A DNA stretch of 64,000 bases. It comes from Acidobacteriota bacterium (GTDB taxonomy: Bacteria; Acidobacteriota; Holophagae; Acanthopleuribacterales; Acanthopleuribacteraceae). This document shows positions 52,261 through 61,590 of this stretch, piece after piece. The notes beneath the pieces are model-generated. The model saw only the letters and a program-made list of their open reading frames with translations, searched no databases and was not told the DNA's origin. How positions within the stretch are numbered: position 1 is the first letter of the stretch; every line of letters starts with the position of its first letter. The position numbers and the translations under genes were made by a program. The stretch spans positions 186,001 through 250,000 of the forward strand of contig JACJWC010000001.1 in assembly GCA_020637335.1 (NCBI GenBank), read 5' to 3'.

Positions 52261-52742
52261 GTTCACTCCTTGTTTTCTTGTTCCTAATACTATCAGTAAT
52301 CGCGAATCACATACTATGATTTCAGATAAATAGATAAAAAAACGCGGTTCTGAGCCGAAGGCACAAGAAATCCGGTCCTCGAAAGCTCAATAGCAATTAC
52401 TTTGCCAACTAGCCATGTTTTGAATGAAAAAAACTGTTTCAATTAAACCATTGGAAATAAATAGCTTGATAGATGGGATTGCAAAGCCGAAAAGTTTTGG
52501 GCGCAAAGAAGGTGCAAAAATTTCGTGAGTTAGGGCACAATGTTTCCGGTGGTAGTGACAGATCGACGCCAAAAAATTGACGCTCTGTGCAGGGGTGGGA
52601 ATGGCGCCCGTTTCCTCTTAAACGCTAGGTCAAAATGGCGCGTCGTGCCGATTGTTATTGTTTGGTATGGGTCTAAATCATTTAATTTATTCGTCTTATG
52701 CTTTGGCATTGGCTTTGCTCATTGGCGGCCCGGAGGTTTTTC
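52261..52742. other. 482-base intergenic region, no gene recognised
   Basis: Between divergent genes this stretch is more A+T-rich than its surroundings. I find no plausible protein or RNA gene and no strong inverted repeat. A possible plus-strand promoter close to its right end is TTGTTT (near 52657) with TTAATT 18 bases later, which would serve the DUF1573-like gene. Confidence 0.4.
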
Positions 52743-53720
52743 ATGCTGGTCTTTTTGTTGTGTTTTGCGTTTCAGGACCCTAAATTCTTGCAGTTTAAGG
52801 AAACGCGCATAGACTTGGGCACCATTCCCATCGATCGAAAGGCAGAAGGCGCATTTTTTTATGAATCGCTATCAGATTTACCTCTAGACGTCTATTTCAT
52901 GCTGTCCACCTGTCAGTGTTCGCTGCTTGAAAGCGGTCAACTCTATGCGGAACGCGGTGGGATGACGACCCTTCCACCGAAAGATAAAGGCTATATGGCC
53001 TTTGAAATGGAGCCGCCACCGCCTGGCCCCTTTGAACACTATTTAGAGATCTTTATTAAAAGCCAGGGCTGGGAACAAAAAGTCAGATTGAATATCGTTG
53101 GAACGGTTATTTCACCGATTCACATTGAGCCGACACGCTTACATATAGATTTGGCGCAGGAACCGCTCCAGCTCCCACAAATAAAAATATATCCCGAGGC
53201 AGGCACCCCGTTGCAGGAGGTTTCCGTAGAAATGGATCCCCAGTGGCTGACCTTTGATGCTGCTGCATTGGGGTCCTATCAAGTGGCGCTCAACGAAGCG
53301 ATTTACACCAATGGTGGAGAAACCCTGAAAGGGGATATTCATGTCAAATATCGGCTTAAAGGCAAAATGATTGAGGTTCCTTTACCTTATGAAATCGCTG
53401 TGCCGAACCCATGTCCGGTCAACCCGCCTTCGGCTCTTTTTGGCCGTGTTAGCCAGCCTATTGAGCGGATCCAGAAGGTGGAGTTGGAGACAGGGTCACT
53501 CACGGTTACAGGTGTGGCCTGGGCACCGGAATACCTACAAGTCAAATTTGGCAAAATTGACGAGACGCGGACGGTCGTCTACCTGCACCTCAAACAAAAA
53601 CCACCCTCTGTACTGGCTATGGGCCAGGGATTTAACGGAAACATTTTATTGGAAACCAATCAACCCCAGCGACCCATCCGCATCCCATTTGCCGGGAAAA
53701 TTGTTGCCTGGGACGAATAA
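52743..53720 (+). CDS. Exported DUF1573-like protein
   Basis: A 325-residue protein from ATG 52743 behind GGAGG, with a signal peptide MLVFLLCFAFQ. The N-terminal domain (RIDLGTIPIDRKAEGAFFYES, LPLDVYFMLSTCQCSLL and a following LPPKDKGYMAFEM) matches DUF1573: an Ig-like fold with a cysteine pair that in the family is usually C-x-C. Two similar-looking beta domains follow. First gene of a three-gene operon with a TPR-like protein and an NTF2-like protein, all exported. Confidence 0.75.
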   Translation: MLVFLLCFAFQDPKFLQFKETRIDLGTIPIDRKAEGAFFYESLSDLPLDVYFMLSTCQCSLLESGQLYAERGGMTTLPPKDKGYMAFEMEPPPPGPFEHYLEIFIKSQGWEQKVRLNIVGTVISPIHIEPTRLHIDLAQEPLQLPQIKIYPEAGTPLQEVSVEMDPQWLTFDAAALGSYQVALNEAIYTNGGETLKGDIHVKYRLKGKMIEVPLPYEIAVPNPCPVNPPSALFGRVSQPIERIQKVELETGSLTVTGVAWAPEYLQVKFGKIDETRTVVYLHLKQKPPSVLAMGQGFNGNILLETNQPQRPIRIPFAGKIVAWDE

Positions 53721-53741
53721 CTTTACAAATGAGGAACCCTT

Positions 53742-54464
53742 ATGCGATTGATTTTATTGAGTTTAATTTCCATTCATTGTCTATTTGGGCAGCAGTTTCA
53801 GGCACCGCCTCCGGAACAAGATACGGAGGGTTTACCGCTCGCCCAGACTTTGGGTCCGATGATTTTTGAGGACCCAGATCCGGCCCGGCTGTTAGCTGCC
53901 GCCGAAATCTTTATGGACGATAACCGTCCGCACCAAGCTAAAATTCTTTACGAAGCGGTCTTGACTCTAGAGCCTAAAAACCAAGCGGCCCTAGCGGGGA
54001 TCAATAAGGTCGACGAACGGCTCAAATACCTCGAGAATCGATATCAAGAATTTAAGGCTCGATATGAGGCTGGCGGTCCGGTTCAGAATTTGTGCAGTAT
54101 GGCCGCCATCAAATTTCATCAAGGTTATCCGGAAGAAGCCCTTGAAATCACCAAAAATGCAGCCAAAGTATTTCCTGGGGACCAAGTCCCCGTTGCGGCC
54201 CAAATGACCTTCCAGCAGGGTGTAGATTTGGACAACTTTAATTTGGATCGTTTGGAAAAGGCTATGGAACTGGCTGCCGTTAATGGAAAACCGGACGAAG
54301 TGGCGACTTTGTTTGGTCGGATGTTATATATAGGTTTAGGGAAAAGTAGAACTTTTGAAGCCTTGAAAAACGTCCAAGCGGTGATCGAAAAACCGATCAA
54401 CGAGAAAACGATACAACTTTTGGGTAGGCTCCAGGCCTTCCACCAAAACCAAGGAGCAAACTAA
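53742..54464 (+). CDS. Exported TPR-like protein
   Basis: A 240-residue protein with signal peptide MRLILLSLISIHCLFGQ. Helical repeats are visible: AAEIFMDDNRPHQAKILYEAVLTLEPKNQAALAG as a full TPR (parts DDNRPHQAKILYEAVL), then AAIKFHQGYPEEALEITKNA. GAGGA lies before the ATG, 21 bases after the previous stop, and the stop TAA overlaps the next ATG as TAATG. Probably scaffolding in the periplasm. Confidence 0.75.
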   Translation: MRLILLSLISIHCLFGQQFQAPPPEQDTEGLPLAQTLGPMIFEDPDPARLLAAAEIFMDDNRPHQAKILYEAVLTLEPKNQAALAGINKVDERLKYLENRYQEFKARYEAGGPVQNLCSMAAIKFHQGYPEEALEITKNAAKVFPGDQVPVAAQMTFQQGVDLDNFNLDRLEKAMELAAVNGKPDEVATLFGRMLYIGLGKSRTFEALKNVQAVIEKPINEKTIQLLGRLQAFHQNQGAN

Positions 54465-55021
54465 TGTGGCGTATCTTAATCCTTTGTTGTGCCTTTTCGG
54501 TCTTTGCGCAGGAGGCCCCTGCCTTGGATCCGGAAATGCAAAAATTGATGGAGAAAGTGGAAGGGAAAGAAACCAAGCAAGTCGAGATTGATTTTCAAAA
54601 GTATCAAGCGGATTCCGATGCCAAGAAAGCGGCCTTAACCAATGCGTTCAGCTATTGGGATAATTGTCAAAAAGGTGACTGGGCCGCGGTATATGAACTG
54701 TTTTGGTCCGGCTTTCGCGAAGCGACCCCAATGGAGTCCTATCTCAGCCAGGAAAAAAGTAAAATCACCAATTATGAAGTTGCTTCTCTTGAGATGCTGT
54801 CGGATGAATGTGCTGTGATTACGGCTTATTACGGGGTTCAGAATCCCATGATGGACCTAAAAAAAATCCGGTCCAAACAGTCTTGGCACCTGGAAAACGG
54901 CAGTTGGAAATTGGTTGCCGACCCCTACGCCAATCCCATGGGTATTACGCCGCCCGGCACCAAGAAATTTGAAAATCCCTGCAAAACGGAATCGGGCAAA
55001 ATCAGCTCCAACAAAATGTAA
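54464..55021 (+). CDS. Exported protein with NTF2-like region
   Basis: A 185-residue protein with signal peptide MWRILILCCAFSVFAQ. After a charged helical linker, residues about 60-160 (SYWDNCQKGDWAAVYELFW, AVITAYYGVQNP, SWHLENGSWKLVADPY) have the layout of an NTF2/SnoaL-like cone: helix, then antiparallel strands ending W-x-x-E-N-G-x-W-K-L. No catalytic residues can be assigned. Starts by TAATG coupling and ends one base before the convergent glycosyltransferase gene. Confidence 0.65.
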   Translation: MWRILILCCAFSVFAQEAPALDPEMQKLMEKVEGKETKQVEIDFQKYQADSDAKKAALTNAFSYWDNCQKGDWAAVYELFWSGFREATPMESYLSQEKSKITNYEVASLEMLSDECAVITAYYGVQNPMMDLKKIRSKQSWHLENGSWKLVADPYANPMGITPPGTKKFENPCKTESGKISSNKM

Positions 55022-56602
55022 TCAGCAGACTTTCAAGCAGCCTGCTTTGATTAACCAGGCCAAGGTGGGACCGAGATGTTCGGCTCCCACCTGACACCAC
55101 TCTGCTGCTTCTGCGAGCGAAAATTCGGGTTGGGCATGTTGGAGTAATGTTTTTAGGCAACGTTCGTCCAACCAAATAATCCATTCGGGATTGGGTTGAG
55201 GAATGGGTTGGTCCACGGCCCAAGCCAATCGGGTGGTAGGTCCGAGCCATGTGGTGGGGTAAGTGGCAAACAATTGCTCATAAGATGGGTAGTAGGTTTT
55301 AGCGGCCTTCTTGCTTTCCGAAACGGCGGCTTGAGCTTTGAGCTGTTGCCACTGTTGTGTAAATTGGTGGATGACCTGAGACCAAACGTAATGTTGACGG
55401 CAGTGTTCGGCACCCGCCTGGCCTAAGGCCGTTGCCCGCGTTTTTTCCTTGAGCAGGTTCTGAAGATTCGTTTTTAACCGACCCCAATCGAGACCAACCA
55501 TTTGACTTTGATAGAACTGAGCTAAAACGGGATCAAAGAGTTCCCACCATGATGCCCAATTAGGTTTGGCTGAGTAGGTTGGGATGAGGTATCCGTCGAT
55601 TCCATCGCGTATGAGGTCGCGGTAACCATTCCAATCGCTGGCAATCACTGGTTTGCCAAACAGTTTTGCTTCCAGCAGGGTTAAGCCAAATGTTTCCTGT
55701 GTGTTGTCGCTTGGACTTAATACAACATCCGCCATGCTATACAGGCTGGCTTTCAGTTCATAAGGGAAATTGGCGCGTACTCGAACCGTGTCGCGTAAAC
55801 CCAACTCTTCGATCCAACGGCTGAGTTGTTGTAGATCGCCCGATTCTGCTCCGCCGGCAATGACCAGAATGGTTTTGTCAAATGGGGCCTGCTGGGTCCA
55901 CTGGTTCCAGTGGCGTAAGAGGGGCAGCAGATCCATTTTGGTACTGGAACTGATGCGGCCGGGCACCAAAACGACTGAATGATGCGGTTCGATGCGCATT
56001 TTCTTGCGCAGATCAGAAGGATCGGTCGGCAGCCGTAAAAGGTCTTCATCTACACCGAGTGGAATATGCGGCAATTGGCCGCAAAACTGACGGCCATGAA
56101 TGGCTTTGGCCTGTTCGTTTAAGTGTTGCATGGCGGATTGGCCGGCCCGACTGGAACAAAAAATGGCATCAAAAGGAGCACATTCGGCATAGTTGAGCCG
56201 TACGGCCTGATCGAAAATCGTTTTGCCGTCCAACGAGTGGATCATTGCGGTGATGGGAAAAGGTTCACACGCATACATCTGGCGCAAGTTGTGCAAACCC
56301 GCCATGAAATAGCCCCATCCGCCCAGGTGGCAAGCGTGGAATGGCGTTGTTTGAAGGATTTTTGGCAATTGGGCAAAGGGCAGGATCTTGAGTGGGGGCA
56401 GGTGGGATAAGCCCAACTCATTTAAAGCTGTTGGAATGTGTTGAACCTGGGTCCAGGCCGGTCCGCTTAACCAGTACTCATCAAAAGAACCGGACCGCAG
56501 AAGGGCTTTAAAAAAATCTGCATTGGCAATTAAGCGGCCTAATTTCAGATTCTCATGGCCCCGCTCAAAAAAAGGGAATATGGAGAGAAAGCGCCTGGTC
56601 AT
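55022..56602 (-). CDS. Glycosyltransferase family 4-like protein
   Basis: A 526-residue protein from ATG 56602, which shares a base with the TGA of the upstream gene (TGATG). N-terminal acceptor domain up to about residue 180, then the GT4 donor domain: VVLVPGRISSSTKMDLLPLL, LVIAGGAESGDL, and ADVVLSPSDNTQETFGLTLLEAKLFGKPVIASDWNGYRDLI with the E-x-x-x-x-x-x-E motif (in parts, QETFGLTLLEAKLFGKPVI). About 130 extra residues at the C-terminus (EWIIWLDERCLKTLLQH and on) resemble a winged helix and are not usual for GT4. Acceptor unknown. Confidence 0.82.
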   Translation of the reverse strand: MTRRFLSIFPFFERGHENLKLGRLIANADFFKALLRSGSFDEYWLSGPAWTQVQHIPTALNELGLSHLPPLKILPFAQLPKILQTTPFHACHLGGWGYFMAGLHNLRQMYACEPFPITAMIHSLDGKTIFDQAVRLNYAECAPFDAIFCSSRAGQSAMQHLNEQAKAIHGRQFCGQLPHIPLGVDEDLLRLPTDPSDLRKKMRIEPHHSVVLVPGRISSSTKMDLLPLLRHWNQWTQQAPFDKTILVIAGGAESGDLQQLSRWIEELGLRDTVRVRANFPYELKASLYSMADVVLSPSDNTQETFGLTLLEAKLFGKPVIASDWNGYRDLIRDGIDGYLIPTYSAKPNWASWWELFDPVLAQFYQSQMVGLDWGRLKTNLQNLLKEKTRATALGQAGAEHCRQHYVWSQVIHQFTQQWQQLKAQAAVSESKKAAKTYYPSYEQLFATYPTTWLGPTTRLAWAVDQPIPQPNPEWIIWLDERCLKTLLQHAQPEFSLAEAAEWCQVGAEHLGPTLAWLIKAGCLKVC

Positions 56603-58809
56603 CAATCCAAACTTTCGCTGAGGCTGCGATCGATATAAAGATCATCCAAAACGCTGAGCGATTCCCAGCGTTGCCAGGTGCGCAACTCTTCAGGGGCAAG
56701 TGTTGCTTCCCCGGATTGGCCCGCCAATCCGGGCTGGCTGGGGCACACTACGCGCCATTCCAAAAAATAATCTTGGGGTTCCATTTCTGCAAACAACAGG
56801 TGAATTGGCGCATGGGCTCGGGCCATCTTATACAGCAATTGGGATATGCTTTCAAATTCTTGTTTGCTGTCGGGTTCCGCGCGATTGAGCTTGCGTACCA
56901 TCAACGGGTGACGTCGCAGCCAGCGCTTGAGCTCGGGCGGCAGTGGGCGAGCGCCATCGCGCAAGAAATCGCGCACCCTGTTCATGCCTGAGGTCGTTAA
57001 CAGCAGTCGATAACCAAATTGGACATCGTGAAAATCCTGGTCGGGTGACCAGTCCAGGCGATCTTCAAGGTCCGAATATTCGGCCCAAACCCGTTCGATT
57101 TGGGCCTTGATTTTGCGTTGTTCACGCGGCCTCAATTTGCTTTCTTCATAGGTTTCGCTAAGCTCTACAAATTTTTCCAAGGGATCCGCTTCGGCCTGAA
57201 CAGCGCGCAGCTCTGTGCGTCGCCGATCTATATGATTAAACCAACGCATGACCGACTGGGCCGTGATCCGCGTGCTGTTGCCTTGATATTCCGCACCGTT
57301 GGGCTGAAGGTGATGGATTTGCCAATCGTCAAACAGCTTTTCTTTTTGTTTGCGTGCCGAGGCGAGTCGGATCCCGATTTTGCCGTAATTTTGGCCCAGC
57401 CGAAAATGGCTTAAGGTTGAAATTTCCCAATCGATTTCTGGCAGTTTTCCATTGATGAACTGTTCGACCAAGAAGGTGTCGTAGCGATTCAGGAAGGTAA
57501 AGTTAAGCACCCCGGCCAGGCCCAACAACATGCCATTAAAGCGAATTCCGCGGCGCAGGGCCACCGTGACCAGCTTGAGCTCTTTGTCGTTGCGCAGATC
57601 AATCTTTTTTTCCAGGATTAATTTTGTGCCATCGGTAATTTGGCCACGCAGCTGAATGACCGAGCCAACCAGTAGGCGCAACGGGTCAAACGTCCCATCA
57701 AAATCGGGACGGAGGCGCAAATTGGCCTCGCCGTAGCGTTCGATTCGCCCGCCAAAGCGCAGTTCCAAATCTGTTTCGTTGCGCCGTACGACCGAGATGA
57801 AAAAGTTGCCATTAACGCCCAAATAGAGGCGTAAACGCCAGACCAGGATTTGACTCCACCACGAAGTTGGCTTTTGGGCGCGTTCAACCAGAGAAAGGCC
57901 AGAGGTGGCTGGGAAAACAAAACGAACGCCAAGCGGTAAGCGTTTTAACGCCTCTGGGCTGACGGGGAAGTTTTTGGGATTAAAGGGTTTGCTGAAAACG
58001 GCTTGGTGCCAAGTGGGCAGGCCGGAACGGATGACCACAATCGATTTATCCAAATTTAACAGGGCACCGGTTTCAACAATAGCGCCGGATTTGTCTTCGG
58101 TATGCGAACCTAAAAGGAAATCGCCGCCAAACGAATAAATGTCAAATACGCTAAACGTCCCGTTGTAGTCCAATCGAACGGAACGTTCTATGCGCACAAA
58201 TGGCGAAAGGCGCGAGAAATGATTGACGAAGTTCCAATGTTTGCTGATGCGAATTTTGAGACCATCGCGGTCGAGGAGTTCCTCGGTAAAGACATCGTTC
58301 AAAAAAATCGCGAATTGCGAAGGGTGTTCTTCGGAAAACAGCACGGTGGGCGCGGGACCTGTCGGATTGCCGAGGGTGGGTAATTCGGCCAAATCGAAGG
58401 GCGGTTGGCGCCAAATGGAGCCAGAGGGTTCAAAATCGCGTAGGATGATGAGTTCCCCGCGATCTTTGCTGGCCACAATGCGACCGTTGGGGATTTCGGC
58501 CAGAATATTTTCCCAAGCCACCCATTCGCGATGGCCAAACAAGCGGCAGAGTTCGGCCAAATTGTCCGGCGAAAAACGCCATGTCTCGACAAGGACGAGT
58601 TGGTTGAGGGCGCGCACAACGGATCGGTGATAGCTGAGCCCATAACGAAGGTGCGGGTGTTGCCAGCTCAATTCCACAAAGAGACGCGGATCGGTGACGC
58701 CCCAAATGGTGGGTTGGTGGGTGCCGACGGCGGCTTGGATATCCGCAAAGACACGGTCACGAAAAGTCGTATCATTTGCTTGAAACCAAAAAAAGCAGAA
58801 CAGCAGCAT
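56602..58809 (-). CDS. Large exported protein of unknown function
   Basis: A 735-residue protein with a short hydrophobic leader (MLLFCFFWFQA). I do not recognise it. Residues about 150-480 look beta-rich (VRIERSVRLDYNGTFSVFDIY, LELRFGGRIERYGEANLRL, LILEKKIDLRND), and residues 500-700 helical and highly charged (RREQRKIKAQIERVWAEY-like, PELKRWLRRHPLMVRKLNRAE). Coupled by TGATG to the GT4 gene, so the two probably act together in the envelope. Upstream lies an inverted repeat that ends the clpB unit. Confidence 0.7.
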   Translation of the reverse strand: MLLFCFFWFQANDTTFRDRVFADIQAAVGTHQPTIWGVTDPRLFVELSWQHPHLRYGLSYHRSVVRALNQLVLVETWRFSPDNLAELCRLFGHREWVAWENILAEIPNGRIVASKDRGELIILRDFEPSGSIWRQPPFDLAELPTLGNPTGPAPTVLFSEEHPSQFAIFLNDVFTEELLDRDGLKIRISKHWNFVNHFSRLSPFVRIERSVRLDYNGTFSVFDIYSFGGDFLLGSHTEDKSGAIVETGALLNLDKSIVVIRSGLPTWHQAVFSKPFNPKNFPVSPEALKRLPLGVRFVFPATSGLSLVERAQKPTSWWSQILVWRLRLYLGVNGNFFISVVRRNETDLELRFGGRIERYGEANLRLRPDFDGTFDPLRLLVGSVIQLRGQITDGTKLILEKKIDLRNDKELKLVTVALRRGIRFNGMLLGLAGVLNFTFLNRYDTFLVEQFINGKLPEIDWEISTLSHFRLGQNYGKIGIRLASARKQKEKLFDDWQIHHLQPNGAEYQGNSTRITAQSVMRWFNHIDRRRTELRAVQAEADPLEKFVELSETYEESKLRPREQRKIKAQIERVWAEYSDLEDRLDWSPDQDFHDVQFGYRLLLTTSGMNRVRDFLRDGARPLPPELKRWLRRHPLMVRKLNRAEPDSKQEFESISQLLYKMARAHAPIHLLFAEMEPQDYFLEWRVVCPSQPGLAGQSGEATLAPEELRTWQRWESLSVLDDLYIDRSLSESLD

Positions 58810-58861
58810 GGACCCACCGATGAGATTTGAACTAGGCTAACGGGTCCCATGCTTGCGGTCA

Positions 58862-58897
58862 ATCCCCCGCCCCTTTTGGGCATCGGCGGCGGGGGAT
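58862..58897. terminator. Inverted repeat after clpB
   Basis: ATCCCCCGCC (58862-58871) and GGCGGGGGAT (58888-58897), ten perfect pairs around a 16-base loop. It lies eight bases beyond the clpB stop. No T-tract follows on the minus strand, so termination is likely but not certain. Confidence 0.55.
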
Positions 58898-58904
58898 AAT
58901 AGGC

Positions 58905-61502
58905 TTAATCGCTGGCTTCATTGAGCGGTTCAAATGCGAGGCCAGCGTCCCCTTGGAACACGCGAATTTTCTCGTTTTTGTTGAGTGTTCCACCGATTAA
59001 TGCGGCCGCCAATGGGTTGAGTAATTGGTTTTGGATGGCGCGTTTGATTGGGCGGGCACCGAACAGCGGGTCAAACCCACTTTCACCGAGGAAATGAATC
59101 ACTTCTGCATCCCAAACCAACTGAATGCGCCGTTCAGCCAGACGCTGATTGACCAGCTGTAACTGCAGCACCACGATCTGGTCGATGGCGTTGCGATCCA
59201 ACCCTTCAAACGGGATCATGTCATCGATGCGATTGAGAAATTCGGGACGGAAAGAGGTTTTGAGCCGCATCTGTACTTCGGACCACTTTTGGTCGAGCGT
59301 TTTGGATTCATCCATTAGGATTTCAGATCCGATATTGGAGGTCATGATGATGACCGTGTTGCGAAAATTAACCGTGCGACCCTTGCCGTCGGTCAAGCGA
59401 CCGTCATCCAGAATTTGTAACAGGACATTAAAAACCTCGGGATGCGCTTTTTCCATTTCGTCGAATAGGATGACCGCATAAGGCGATCGGCGCACTCGTT
59501 CGGTGAGTTGGCCACCTTCTTCGTGGCCGACATAACCCGGTGGCGAGCCGATCAGACGGGCCACTGAATGGCGTTCCATGTATTCCGACATATCCAACCG
59601 CAGCAGCTTTTTCTCGTCATCGAACAGTTGTTCGCACAGCGCCTTTGCAAGCTCTGTCTTGCCTACCCCGGTCGGACCGAGAAACAGGAAACTGCCCAGT
59701 GGCCGATTGGGATCCTGTAAACCCGAGCGCGAGCGTCTAATGGCATTGGAAACGGCGGATACGGCTTGGTCTTGACCGATGACCCGGTGGTGTAAACGTT
59801 CCTCCAGATGTAGCAGTTTTTGCGTTTCGGATTCCAACATTTTGTTGAGTGGAATGCCGGTCCATGCGGAAACTACCCGGGCGACGTCAGCTTCAGTCAC
59901 TTCTTCGCGCAAGAGGCTACCTTCTTTTTGGATCTCTTGCAGGGCCTGCTCGGTGTCACTCACCTGTTTTTCCAGTTGAACAAGCTTGCCATAACGCATT
60001 TCTGCTGCTTTGGCTAAATCGCCATCTCGTTCAGCAGCAGCGGCGGCAAGGCGAATTTGTTCGATCTCTTCTTTTTGCGCCCGGATTTTTTGGATGTAGT
60101 CTTTTTCATTTTGCCAACGTGCCTTAAGCGCGTTTAAGCCGTCATCCAGATCCGCGATGGTCTTCTCCAGGTTCTGCAATTTTTCCTGATTAAAATGTTG
60201 GTCCTCCATGAGCAGGGCTTCGCGCTCAATTTCCAACTGGGTTTTTTTGCGCATGGCCTGATCAATTTCGATCGGCATGGAATCGATTTGGGTTCGGATA
60301 GTGGAGGCGGCCTCATCAATCAGATCGATGGCCTTGTCCGGCAAGTAGCGATCTGCAATGTAACGCTGCGAGAGGTGGACAGCGGCCAGAATGGCTGTAT
60401 CGCGAATGGTAATGCCGTGAAAGACCTCATAGCGTTCCTTCAAACCGCGCATAATGGCAATGGCTGCCGCCTCATCCGGTTCATTGACCATGACGGGTTG
60501 GAAACGCCGCTCTAAGGCTGAATCTTTTTCGATGTGCTTTTTGTACTCGTTGAGCGTTGTTGCGCCTACACAGTGCAATTCACCACGCGCCAAAGCCGGT
60601 TTCAGCATGTTGGACGCATCCATAGCCCCCTCACTGGCGCCCGCACCGACAATCGTGTGCAGCTCATCAATAAATAAGATGATTTCACCTTCCGACTGGG
60701 TGACTTCGTTCAGCAGTGCTTTTAAACGATTTTCAAATTCACCTCTGAACTTGGTGCCTGCGATCAGAGAGGCCAAGTCCAAACTCAACAGCCGTTTATT
60801 TTTAAGGCCTTCCGGCACATCGCCATTAACGATGCGCAGCGCAAGGCCTTCGGCGATTGCCGTTTTACCCACACCGGGCTCACCGATCAGCACGGGATTA
60901 TTTTTGGTTTTGCGCGAAAGGATTTGGATGACTCGGCGGATTTCCTCTTCTCGACCAATGATGGGGTCCAGTTTCTGGCTACGCGCCTTTTGGGTCAGGT
61001 CAATGGTGTATTTATCCAAAGTCTGGAAACGATCTTCGGGGTTTTGGTCGGTAATCCGCGTATTGCCGCGTACATCTTTGAGGGCGAGTAGAAGCGAATC
61101 GGGACGAACCCCCTTTTTTTCCAGGTATAAAGCCAAAGGACCTGCCTGTTTTTTGAGCATCGCCAAAAGGAGATGTTCCGTGGAGACATAGGCGTCTTTC
61201 ATGTCCTGGGCTTCTTTTTGAGCGGTCTCAAATAAACGCGCCAAGGCAACGTTCATGCGCGGCTCACCGGCATCATTGGTATAGCGCGGTAATGCAGTCA
61301 GGCTTTGGGCCACTGCCTGTTCCGCTTCAGGTAAGGAAATGCCAATTTTCTGCAGCAGCGGGCGAACCAGGGATTCTTTTTGCGCGAGTAAGGCGCTGGA
61401 CAAGTGCTCCAGCCCGACTTCTGTATGATTCTTTTGAATAGACAGGTTGGCTGCCTCTTGGATGGCTTCTTGAGCTTTCAGGGTGAATTGTTCCATGCGC
61501 AT
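58905..61502 (-). CDS. clpB: ATP-dependent disaggregase ClpB
   Basis: An 865-residue Hsp100 chaperone, full length. N-domain (residues 1-145) with MEQFTLKAQEAIQEA; first AAA module with Walker A GEPGVGKTAIAEGLAL and FIDELHTIVGAGASEGAMD; the coiled-coil M-domain (about 400-530) that distinguishes ClpB from ClpA/ClpC; second AAA module with GPTGVGKTELAKALCE and VILFDEMEKAHPEVFN. No ClpP-binding loop is seen. It rescues aggregated proteins with DnaK in the cytoplasm. GGAGGG lies five bases before the ATG. A promoter and a HAIR-like operator lie upstream. Confidence 0.97.
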   Translation of the reverse strand: MRMEQFTLKAQEAIQEAANLSIQKNHTEVGLEHLSSALLAQKESLVRPLLQKIGISLPEAEQAVAQSLTALPRYTNDAGEPRMNVALARLFETAQKEAQDMKDAYVSTEHLLLAMLKKQAGPLALYLEKKGVRPDSLLLALKDVRGNTRITDQNPEDRFQTLDKYTIDLTQKARSQKLDPIIGREEEIRRVIQILSRKTKNNPVLIGEPGVGKTAIAEGLALRIVNGDVPEGLKNKRLLSLDLASLIAGTKFRGEFENRLKALLNEVTQSEGEIILFIDELHTIVGAGASEGAMDASNMLKPALARGELHCVGATTLNEYKKHIEKDSALERRFQPVMVNEPDEAAAIAIMRGLKERYEVFHGITIRDTAILAAVHLSQRYIADRYLPDKAIDLIDEAASTIRTQIDSMPIEIDQAMRKKTQLEIEREALLMEDQHFNQEKLQNLEKTIADLDDGLNALKARWQNEKDYIQKIRAQKEEIEQIRLAAAAAERDGDLAKAAEMRYGKLVQLEKQVSDTEQALQEIQKEGSLLREEVTEADVARVVSAWTGIPLNKMLESETQKLLHLEERLHHRVIGQDQAVSAVSNAIRRSRSGLQDPNRPLGSFLFLGPTGVGKTELAKALCEQLFDDEKKLLRLDMSEYMERHSVARLIGSPPGYVGHEEGGQLTERVRRSPYAVILFDEMEKAHPEVFNVLLQILDDGRLTDGKGRTVNFRNTVIIMTSNIGSEILMDESKTLDQKWSEVQMRLKTSFRPEFLNRIDDMIPFEGLDRNAIDQIVVLQLQLVNQRLAERRIQLVWDAEVIHFLGESGFDPLFGARPIKRAIQNQLLNPLAAALIGGTLNKNEKIRVFQGDAGLAFEPLNEASD

Positions 61503-61534
61503 AAAAACCCTCCTGCACGAACATCTACCCTTTC

Positions 61535-61565
61535 AATATAAGACTTGATACCGAAAGACTCAAGT
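61535..61565 (-). promoter_or_regulatory. clpB promoter with HAIR-like (HspR) operator
   Basis: On the minus strand: -35 TTGAGT (61563-61558), 17-base spacer, -10 TATATT (61540-61535). Overlapping it is CTTGATA-N7-ACTCAAG (61544-61564 read on plus), which matches the HspR-associated inverted repeat CTTGAGT-N7-ACTCAAG perfectly in one arm and 5 of 7 in the other with the right spacing. HspR, known mainly from Actinobacteria and Helicobacter-like bacteria, represses clpB and dnaK. No CIRCE element is present. Confidence 0.65.
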
Positions 61566-61590
61566 TTTTTGCAAAAAATTTTTTAGATTT

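Noticed and set aside
52540..52812. Plus-strand frame beginning MFPVVVTDRRQ
   Set aside because: No ribosome site, and it overlaps the well-supported DUF1573-like start in another frame.
60454..61191. 245-codon open frame antisense to clpB
   Set aside because: It mirrors the conserved clpB coding sequence, has low-complexity serine-rich composition, and has no ribosome site; it is a shadow frame.
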